This document shows, in pieces, positions 58,025-64,000 of a stretch of 64,000 bases of DNA. Below the pieces are notes generated by a model. That model ran no database searches and had not been told where the DNA came from. It worked only from the letters and a program-made list of their open reading frames with translations. Position 1 is the first letter of the stretch. The number at the start of each line of letters is the position of its first letter. The position numbers and the translations under genes were made by a program. The stretch spans positions 1,612,001 to 1,676,000 of the forward strand of contig NZ_AP019547.1 of assembly GCF_013168275.1 (NCBI RefSeq). Reading direction: 5' to 3'. The stretch comes from Candidatus Nitrotoga sp. AM1P (lineage in GTDB: Bacteria; Pseudomonadota; Gammaproteobacteria; Burkholderiales; Gallionellaceae).

Positions 58025-59320
58025 CTAATTGGTCGGGGTTGCGATGGCCAGTGCCAGAGGGCGGGGCACCCCTGGAAATTCCTGCACTGCCGCTTTGTCA
58101 TCCTTGAGATCAACCAGACTCAGGAGATCAGATTCCTGACTGGCCACGACCACCTGCGAAAAATCCGGGTGGACAGCAACCGCCCCAGGGTGTTGGGCCA
58201 AACTGACGGAACGGACGAAAGTCATGGAGTTCAGGTTCATCACCCGCAGGGCATTTTCCTTGGGACTGGAGATCACCGCCAGACCAAGATTTTCATCCAC
58301 TGCGATGCTGCCCGGCTCAAAATCCAGCTCCAGACTTGAAGTGATCGTCAGACTTGCAAGGTCAAGAATAGCGAGATGTCGGTTCTGGCTCAACAAGAAG
58401 GCTGCACCCATGCCGGGATGCACAGCGAGGGCGCGATAGACCTCGGCTGTGTTCAGCGCCGCTAATTGCTTGCGACCTGTGTTGTCGAGGACACGAATAC
58501 CCTGAGCGCTATCGGTCAGCACCAGGCTGCGTTTACGGGTGGGATCGGTAGCGATGGCGAGTATTTCCGCGCCCATCTGAATGCGGTCAACAAGGAGCTT
58601 GGGCGTAGCGGGCGACAGATCGACGAACCGTATTTCATCGGATGGCGTGGTGAGTCCTAGCACTGCAAGATTGGACACCGGATCGATGGCGATCTTGCGG
58701 GCGCCTGCGTTGAGGGGCAGCACGCTACGGAAACGATCGGACAAGCGCCAGCGCGACAATAGCCCTTTCAGTCGTTCGGTTACGACATAAGCCTGACCCT
58801 GGCTCTGATGCACCGCAACGTCGCGATAGCGGAAACGCATGCTCAACGGCACAGCCCACTTGGCCTGCAACGGGTCCAGTTTAAGTAGCTTGTCACCCAG
58901 CGGAAGTGATGTGTAAAGTACCTTCGTCGAAGGATCAAATACCACATCGCCGGGTTTATCCACCAGCAGATGTCGGCCCTGATTCAAGCTTTGCTTGAGA
59001 TCTATCAGGTTGACACTGATATCGTCCTGCGTGGCAATGAATGCGTTGCCACCCTGGATATCCACTGCAACACGGTTAGCCGATCCATCAAGTGCGCTTG
59101 CGGTGTCGACAAGGCCTTGTACTGGATCAATCAGCATCCATTGGTCCTTGTTCTTGGGCAAGACCAGCGCAAGGGAATCGGTATCCCACCATAGCAGCCC
59201 ATCGATTTGGGAACCGATGGGCATGGTCTTGGTTACTGTCAGGCTCGTGAGATCGACAGTCAGAATATCGCCGCTCTGCGTGCCAACCAGCAACAAGGGG
59301 ACTTCCGGATACCAGAGCAA
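58025..59320 (-). CDS. Beta-propeller (YVTN-type) protein, middle part of a broken propeller-RHS gene
   Basis: A 431-residue run of YVTN/WD40-like repeats (VGTQSGDILTVDLTSLTVTK, TDPTRKRSLVLTDSAQGIRV, AVHPDFSQVVVASQESDLL). The TTG start is not real: the natural N-terminus is in the next entry, one frame away. The last codons before TAG (PLALAIATPTN) and the codons after it in the same frame (ALALSGEKDDLLFVDLP) form one propeller repeat, so TAG most likely stands for a CAG. Together with the neighbours it would make one exported propeller-TIG-RHS protein of about 2370 residues. Confidence 0.8.
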   Translation of the reverse strand: MLWYPEVPLLLVGTQSGDILTVDLTSLTVTKTMPIGSQIDGLLWWDTDSLALVLPKNKDQWMLIDPVQGLVDTASALDGSANRVAVDIQGGNAFIATQDDISVNLIDLKQSLNQGRHLLVDKPGDVVFDPSTKVLYTSLPLGDKLLKLDPLQAKWAVPLSMRFRYRDVAVHQSQGQAYVVTERLKGLLSRWRLSDRFRSVLPLNAGARKIAIDPVSNLAVLGLTTPSDEIRFVDLSPATPKLLVDRIQMGAEILAIATDPTRKRSLVLTDSAQGIRVLDNTGRKQLAALNTAEVYRALAVHPGMGAAFLLSQNRHLAILDLASLTITSSLELDFEPGSIAVDENLGLAVISSPKENALRVMNLNSMTFVRSVSLAQHPGAVAVHPDFSQVVVASQESDLLSLVDLKDDKAAVQEFPGVPRPLALAIATPTN

Positions 59321-59891
59321 GCCGCACTGGCTTGCCGTTGATCGGAAGCGTACGAAGAACAGCGCCGGTGTCTAGATTCAACTCCAGCAAGCGCCCTTCC
59401 TTATCGGCCACATAAAGCCGCTTTTGTTTCTGATCCGCCAGCAGTGCAACAGGCTTGCCGCCTACCGGCCAGTTGGCCTGGATAGCGATTGTTTGGGGGA
59501 GCGTGGAGCCCGTTGCCGATATGACGGTAACATCCGTACTTCCCTGCAGCAGGGCATATATCACCTTACCATCATCACTCAATGCCAGACCGATGGGTTT
59601 GGTGCTTAACGAAATGCTGCCAATGTCTGCGCCGCTGTCGGGATTCAACAAGGCTATGCCTGCATTGTTATCCTGTCCTATTGCCAATACCCGGGCCGAC
59701 TTGGCCAGAGCCAGAACATTTGGCCCATTGGAAACCGATAGAGTGGACTCACCGGCAGTACCAGATTCCCACGCTGCCTGCGCTCCCGAACTCAAACCTG
59801 CAAGCAGCATGATCGCCATAAAAATGAGCTGCCAACCTGACCTGACAGCCGAAGTGCTGATGCTTGGATGCTGACTTCGCATGGGGATCAC
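59127..59891 (-). CDS. N-terminal part of the propeller-RHS gene, with signal peptide
   Basis: This frame begins with a signal peptide (WQLIFMAIMLLAGLSSGAQA, cut near residue 38) and two to three propeller repeats (NNAGIALLNPDSGADIGSIS, KQKRLYVADKEGRLLELNLDTG) up to PINGKPVRL near 59325. From there it is out of frame, and the propeller continues as LWYPEVPLLL in the other frame: one extra C, in CGGCTTGCT, explains the change. The rest of this frame down to 59127 is meaningless. It supplies the export signal missing from the RHS piece. Confidence 0.75.
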   Translation of the reverse strand: MIPMRSQHPSISTSAVRSGWQLIFMAIMLLAGLSSGAQAAWESGTAGESTLSVSNGPNVLALAKSARVLAIGQDNNAGIALLNPDSGADIGSISLSTKPIGLALSDDGKVIYALLQGSTDVTVISATGSTLPQTIAIQANWPVGGKPVALLADQKQKRLYVADKEGRLLELNLDTGAVLRTLPINGKPVRLALVSGSPLVAGWHAERRYSDCRSHEPDSNQDHAHRFPNRWAAMVGYRFPCAGLAQEQGPMDAD

Positions 59892-59906
59892 CTGTCCTGT
59901 TTCCGT

Positions 59907-60635
59907 TTACTTCATCGCCAGCATAGCCAAGGCAGCTGGGGGGGCCGCATATTCCTTGCCCGTTGCCGTAACCAGCGTGACTTGCTGCGGTTGCCCAGGC
60001 ATTGAGGTCAATACCACTTTTTCCACGCGCTCACCCATGGCAAAGTTGGACATGGCATCTCCGAGCGAAGCCACTATCGTATAGGCAGTGGTAGCCGACA
60101 GTGTGCTGGGACCAGAGGGCAGGCTGACACTCACGGTGGCGCTCGCGTTGGCCGTGCTGCCCGTCAACGCGGGGCTGATTGCGATAATCTGCGAGCCCTG
60201 CGCCGGTATAACGGTCAGCTTGACTGTATTGCCCACAGGAACCCCGGTGGTTTTGAACACCACCGATACCGGGTTAGGCGTGGTGGAGGGTAGAACGATA
60301 TCTGCATTTCCTGTGGGAATCGCGGGCGCCGCCACGCCCGCCACACTGGTAATCATCAGTGTGGGCGAACCTGCCACGAACAGTGGCCCGGGTGCCGCAA
60401 AGGTGGAAGCGGGATTGGTGCCCGAGGTACGGGTGATGGATTCGGATTCTAGTCTGATCCTCCCTGTTGATTGGTTGTCCCCTGACATTGCAGTAATAGC
60501 ACCGTTACCGGCAATGGTGGTGGCAACGATCTTGATCGCACCGCCGCTGCCAGAGCCACCTCTACCACCCACGTCTACGCCACTAAGGATGCCAGCTACT
60601 CCACCATTGGCGAGAACTTGCCCGCTGATCGACAC
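59907..60635 (-). CDS. C-terminal part of a glycine-rich surface protein (separated by a G7 tract)
   Basis: A beta-rich 242-residue frame (GGAIKIVATTIAGNGAITAMSG, VFKTTGVPVGNTVKLTVIPAQG, SATVSVSLPSGPSTLSATTAYT). Its nominal start at an internal ATG-like codon is arbitrary; the frame continues upstream as GALLIAASGTVSISG and would join the glycine-rich frame if the tract at 60667-60673 had eight rather than seven G. The end reads ALAMLAMK. It likely forms a right-handed beta structure in an exported protein. Stop is 15 bases before the propeller gene. Confidence 0.7.
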   Translation of the reverse strand: MSISGQVLANGGVAGILSGVDVGGRGGSGSGGAIKIVATTIAGNGAITAMSGDNQSTGRIRLESESITRTSGTNPASTFAAPGPLFVAGSPTLMITSVAGVAAPAIPTGNADIVLPSTTPNPVSVVFKTTGVPVGNTVKLTVIPAQGSQIIAISPALTGSTANASATVSVSLPSGPSTLSATTAYTIVASLGDAMSNFAMGERVEKVVLTSMPGQPQQVTLVTATGKEYAAPPAALAMLAMK

Positions 60636-61387
60636 AGTTCCCGAGGCGGCGATGAGAAGGGCGCCACCCCCCCTCCGCCGCCAGAGCCACCAAAGGCTGC
60701 TCCACCCGAACCACCGCCGCCCCCCGAGCCGCCTATCATGGGCACTAGACTGGACGAGCCATAGATTGAACCAGCAAGCACAGAAATACTGCTAACTCCG
60801 TTGCTGTTCTGGGGTGTTGTACAAAAACCTTCACCCGCGCCACTGCCATTTGTTCCTACCGCACCGAAAGAGCCCGATGCGCCTCTTAACGCATAGATAT
60901 TATTCCCGGCTACGTGATAGCATCCCTGTGCACCGGCTCCGGCACCTGGCCCCAGACCCGTTCCGCCACTACCTTGTGTATTGGTGATATCTTTAATTCC
61001 CGCTGCACCACCACGTCCGCCGTCAAAGCCGCCGGGGCCCCCTTTCCCCGACAGACCGTCATCTCCGAGATTGCCATCCCCACTTGCGCCCGTTGCCGTT
61101 CCGTTGGTGCCACTAACGTCAACGATACCTGCAATGGTCACGTTTCCGGTCGCCAGTAAAATCACTGGGGTGTTGAGTGCATTCTTTTTAAAAGTCACCG
61201 TTACCCCGTTCGGAATATTAACCGAGGTGAAGTTGAATACGCCGCTGGCAGGTAACGTGAGCTGTGTGTTTACCGTGGGGCTGAATGCGCCATCGGTACC
61301 CGTGCTCCCGCTGGTAAATGCTTGAGCCACGTTGGAGCCCAGCGCCAAAAGTATTGCCGAGGCTGCGAGGGTGAGTTTGATTTTCAT
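60596..61387 (-). CDS. N-terminal part of the glycine-rich surface protein
   Basis: A signal peptide (LTLAASAILLALGSNVAQA) is followed by a beta domain (VNIPNGVTVTFKKNALNTPVILL-type, read in pieces) and a very glycine-rich region (GKGGPGGFDGGRGGAAG, GGSGGGGGSGGAAF). AAGGAG lies 6 bases ahead of the ATG at 61387, which is preferred to the ATG two codons earlier. After GGGGG the frame slips at a G7 tract and ends after nonsense (VAPFSSPPREL). With eight G it would continue into the previous entry to give about 493 residues. Confidence 0.75.
   Translation of the reverse strand: MKIKLTLAASAILLALGSNVAQAFTSGSTGTDGAFSPTVNTQLTLPASGVFNFTSVNIPNGVTVTFKKNALNTPVILLATGNVTIAGIVDVSGTNGTATGASGDGNLGDDGLSGKGGPGGFDGGRGGAAGIKDITNTQGSGGTGLGPGAGAGAQGCYHVAGNNIYALRGASGSFGAVGTNGSGAGEGFCTTPQNSNGVSSISVLAGSIYGSSSLVPMIGGSGGGGGSGGAAFGGSGGGGGVAPFSSPPRELCRSAGKFSPMVE
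60667..60673 (-). repeat. Homopolymeric G7 tract at a frame junction
   Basis: Seven C on the plus strand (seven G in the coding strand) lie exactly where the glycine-rich gene changes frame. One more G restores a single open frame of about 493 codons. Such tracts can slip and turn a surface gene on and off; they are also a common sequencing error. Confidence 0.7.
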
Positions 61388-61432
61388 GGTCATCTCCTTA
61401 ATTTGAAAAATACTGCGTGACTCTAAAAGGTT

Positions 61433-64000
61433 TCATTGCAGGATGGTGAGTGTGTTGTTTGGACTCGCTACCGCATCTGTCACTCCGGCCGGGGTGACAA
61501 CCCTAACCACTCGCGCCCCAGTAACTGCGCCAGTCGGAGCCGTGAGGCTAACCGTTATTTCCGTGCCGGATGCATTTACCACGGGCAGCGAAACGACTGA
61601 TACATCTGCGGCAGGCTCGATCACCACGCTGCTGACGGCTGTCAGGTTCTGACCACGAATGGTGAGAATGATGGATTCCCCTTTATGAATCAGGATGGAG
61701 TCAAGAGAATCGATATGCGGCAATCCGACAGCAAGGAAGAACCTATCTGATCCTGCCCCGGAAAAAGGCACTTGGACGGTGTTTGAGAACAGGGCAATCT
61801 TGTGGGTGCCGACCGTTGCATTGGATGCAAAGCTGATTGGAACGCTGGCTTGCTTGCCGTCCGCGCTAACGGTAACGGTGCCGCCCAAGGTAATGCCATC
61901 TGCCGGACTGACAGTAAACTTGTTCACTCCACTAAGCTCAGATCCAGTGACTATGAGCGTTCCACTACTTCCAAGGATTGGCGTATCTACTGTTGCGCTA
62001 AATGCGACACGCCCATAAGTCACACCCAGATTAGGATTAAGAGTAATGATCGGCAGCACGACGGGTGGGGGTGTGGCTCCATCCTGCAATACCACACCCA
62101 GAGATGGTGCGATGAAGGGGCCAAAATCCGTACTTGTCGTTCCGGTTGTGTCATCGAGCTTGTTGACGCCCAGAAGGGGCGAACTGATCGGGGTAATGAC
62201 AGAACCGGCAGTGCTGATGAGTGTGATGGTGTTCGATACGTTGGGCGCGGACAAAGTCTGTCCAGCAAATGTGGTCACGACGAGGGTGCGCGCGCCGGGC
62301 GTGGCATTGCTCGCGGCTTCGATGCCCACGGTAAGAGCGGTGCCTTCACCGTTCACGACAGGTAATGAGCCAATAGTCAAACCATTCGGTGGAACGGAGC
62401 TGACTTGCTGAACGTTCTGGAAATTGACGCCGCGAACTGTTAGCGTGGTTTGCCCGCCGCCTATGACTAGATAAAGCGGATCGACCGAATCGATACTGGG
62501 CAGTTTTGAGGTGACCTGGAATTGCCCAGCTTCAGTTGTCGAGAACGGAATTGATTTGCTGCCAGCCAGGGCGGTGACATGCCGTATGGTCTGGGGCGCA
62601 GTCATGGCAATGCTGACAGCTACATTCACCGATTTTCCGTCAGCACTTGGGCTAGGCGTTGCTATTGTCAGGCCATCTGAGGGAGAGATTTGCACGGACG
62701 TTACCCCTTCAAGCTGGCTGCCTGTTAGAGTTAGCGTGAAGCTGTCCCCGATGGATTTTGCATTTGGGGAGATACTGCTCACAACAGAGCCTATGCTGAC
62801 CCCAACTGGCAATGAATAGGCACTGACCGGCAATTCAGTCCCCGTTCCGGCACCTTGCTGCATGAGCAGGCCAAGGATGGGCGCGCTTACAGGGCTGACG
62901 ATTTGAGTAATTTCGTTAACTACTCTGAAGGTATTCGAAACGTCCAACGTGGCAGAGGAAGTGCCGCCAGACGTGGTCACTGTTACCACGCGGTCACCGA
63001 TAGTTGCGTCTGCTGCAATCTGAATAGAGGTGCTCGCCGCATCGCCAGTAGCGCTGATAACAGGTGAGGCGCCCACTGTAATGCCCCCTGCCGGACTGAA
63101 CTGTATGCTCTGTATACCGTCAAGATTCTTGCCCCGAACGATGAAGGGGATATTGTTGGTGCCCAGTACTCCAAATAACGGATCCACAGACGTAATGATT
63201 GGTACGGGAAGCGTAATAGACAACCTATCTTGTCCAGGCTCAGCAGAAAAATAAGGCTTGTTAATGCCATTCAGGATGAGTTGCCTTAGGGTTGTGGGCG
63301 CATCCTGCGCCACTGTGATGGGTATCGATACCGATTTACCATTTGTCGCTGTTGTAATGGAACCCAGTGTCAAACCGGTGGATGGGACTATTTCTACTCC
63401 AGTGACATTTTCCAGACCCATGCCTGAAACGATGACCGATGTTGGGCCTGACCCAATTGAAAGAGCGTTAGGCGCTATTCCGGTAATAAGCGACCCACGG
63501 GCAACTCCCACTAACGGAGACTGTAAGGACAAACTGGTGGGGGTGCTCGGTGGCACAACAATCGATTCAAGCGTGACACCCAGATTAAACGCACGGGCGA
63601 TATTAATACCTGCAAAATCTGCGGTGACATAAACCGGGATGGCAATGCTTTGCAGACCGGGGGAACTGGCCGACAGGCTTGTTACCCCACCTGTCTTTCC
63701 GGTGATTTCGGTTGTGACTTCAGTCGATCCGGCCGCAATATTGACAGTGGTGGACTTAAGCTGTGCGATGCTTGTATCAGCTGTCGACAGAGTAATGGTG
63801 TGATCAATGTTGTCCTGATTGCCAAGCCCCACGATGAATTTGTAGGGTGTATTGTTCGGCGGAATAGCAATAGGGATGGGGCTGATTGCCAGTTTTGGCA
63901 GGGCAGGATTGACTGTTATCGCAAAATTAGATGAACCTTCAGAGCTAGTCAACTTGAACGTGTTGGCACCGAGCTGGGCAAGTTCACTGGCACTAAGCAA
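61433..64000 (-). CDS. Large TIG/IPT-repeat surface protein (5' end outside window)
   Basis: 855 residues are visible and the start lies beyond the window. Three ~200-residue units repeat: a strand set ending in SVSIPITVAQDAPTTLR, SVNVAVSIAMTAPQTIR or ASVPISFASNATVGTHK, then a TIG-type unit (SVDPLFGVLGTNNIPFIVRG, SVDPLYLVIGGGQTTLTVRG, SLDSILIHKGESIILTIRG) closing with RVVTVTTSGG, RTLVVTTFAG or RVVRVVTPAG. These immunoglobulin-like folds suit a cell-surface or secreted adhesin. It stops 46 bases before the glycine-rich gene and probably shares its transcript. Confidence 0.8.
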   Translation of the reverse strand: MLSASELAQLGANTFKLTSSEGSSNFAITVNPALPKLAISPIPIAIPPNNTPYKFIVGLGNQDNIDHTITLSTADTSIAQLKSTTVNIAAGSTEVTTEITGKTGGVTSLSASSPGLQSIAIPVYVTADFAGINIARAFNLGVTLESIVVPPSTPTSLSLQSPLVGVARGSLITGIAPNALSIGSGPTSVIVSGMGLENVTGVEIVPSTGLTLGSITTATNGKSVSIPITVAQDAPTTLRQLILNGINKPYFSAEPGQDRLSITLPVPIITSVDPLFGVLGTNNIPFIVRGKNLDGIQSIQFSPAGGITVGASPVISATGDAASTSIQIAADATIGDRVVTVTTSGGTSSATLDVSNTFRVVNEITQIVSPVSAPILGLLMQQGAGTGTELPVSAYSLPVGVSIGSVVSSISPNAKSIGDSFTLTLTGSQLEGVTSVQISPSDGLTIATPSPSADGKSVNVAVSIAMTAPQTIRHVTALAGSKSIPFSTTEAGQFQVTSKLPSIDSVDPLYLVIGGGQTTLTVRGVNFQNVQQVSSVPPNGLTIGSLPVVNGEGTALTVGIEAASNATPGARTLVVTTFAGQTLSAPNVSNTITLISTAGSVITPISSPLLGVNKLDDTTGTTSTDFGPFIAPSLGVVLQDGATPPPVVLPIITLNPNLGVTYGRVAFSATVDTPILGSSGTLIVTGSELSGVNKFTVSPADGITLGGTVTVSADGKQASVPISFASNATVGTHKIALFSNTVQVPFSGAGSDRFFLAVGLPHIDSLDSILIHKGESIILTIRGQNLTAVSSVVIEPAADVSVVSLPVVNASGTEITVSLTAPTGAVTGARVVRVVTPAGVTDAVASPNNTLTILQ

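Noticed and set aside
52769..64000. DNA-level tandem repeats or CRISPR in the RHS/TIG region
   Set aside because: Repeats are at the protein level and diverged; there are no regular short repeats with unique spacers anywhere in the window.

Overview
The window comes from a betaproteobacterium and most resembles a nitrite oxidiser of the Gallionellaceae, 'Candidatus Nitrotoga' type. The main reason is a complete periplasmic nitrite oxidoreductase operon at 6.9-13.6 kb on the minus strand: a Tat-exported molybdopterin alpha subunit, a four-cluster iron-sulfur beta subunit, a haem-type gamma subunit with a signal peptide, and a TorD-like chaperone. The housekeeping block rpsU-yqeY-dnaG-rpoD-tRNA(CAU), together with dksA, galE, sucCD and mgtE, also fits this lineage. 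The organism assignment is an inference from protein recognition, not from a database search.

Layout. 0-4 kb: end of an unknown protein, a small secreted protein, a putative Na+/H+ antiporter and an orphan DUF4157/OmpA-like protein. 4.1-6.5 kb: a DUF1537 sugar-acid kinase and a cysteine synthase. 6.9-13.6 kb: nxrABC plus chaperone, with strong hairpins between genes. 14.2-19.4 kb: an AraC regulator that seems to start at AUU, a MITE, a broken HPP-family gene, a SulP transporter fused to a chemoreceptor-like four-helix bundle, and a Crp/Fnr regulator. 19.5-23.8 kb: a decayed phage replication gene and small genes. 24-29 kb: tRNA, rpoD, dnaG, yqeY and rpsU. 29-31 kb: a frameshifted IS110-family element. 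31-40 kb: OsmC-like protein, porin, maf, dksA, galE, sucDC and mgtE. 40.2-46.9 kb: a tight three-gene operon (double glycosyltransferase with TPR, SEC-C and HD-like parts; DUF218; adenylation-carrier-thioesterase-TPR) of unknown product. 47-50 kb: a GH3 enzyme, a GlcG/HbpS protein and a secreted protein. 50-64 kb, minus strand: a secreted/surface cluster with a vanadium haloperoxidase-like protein, a PEP-CTERM protein, a small exported protein translationally coupled to a giant RHS protein, a beta-propeller, a glycine-rich protein and a TIG-repeat protein that runs off the window.

How it fits together. NXR would oxidise nitrite in the periplasm. The neighbouring SulP transporter and the decayed HPP gene (a family with known nitrite transporters) suggest anion handling linked to nitrite, and the AraC and Crp/Fnr regulators nearby are candidate controllers; these links are inferred from position only. 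In the 50-61 kb cluster several genes are interrupted by single events: an amber codon and a +1 insertion in the propeller-RHS gene, a G7 tract in the glycine-rich gene, and a signal peptide left out of frame in the haloperoxidase gene. They could be sequencing errors, phase variation or real decay; read-level checks would tell.
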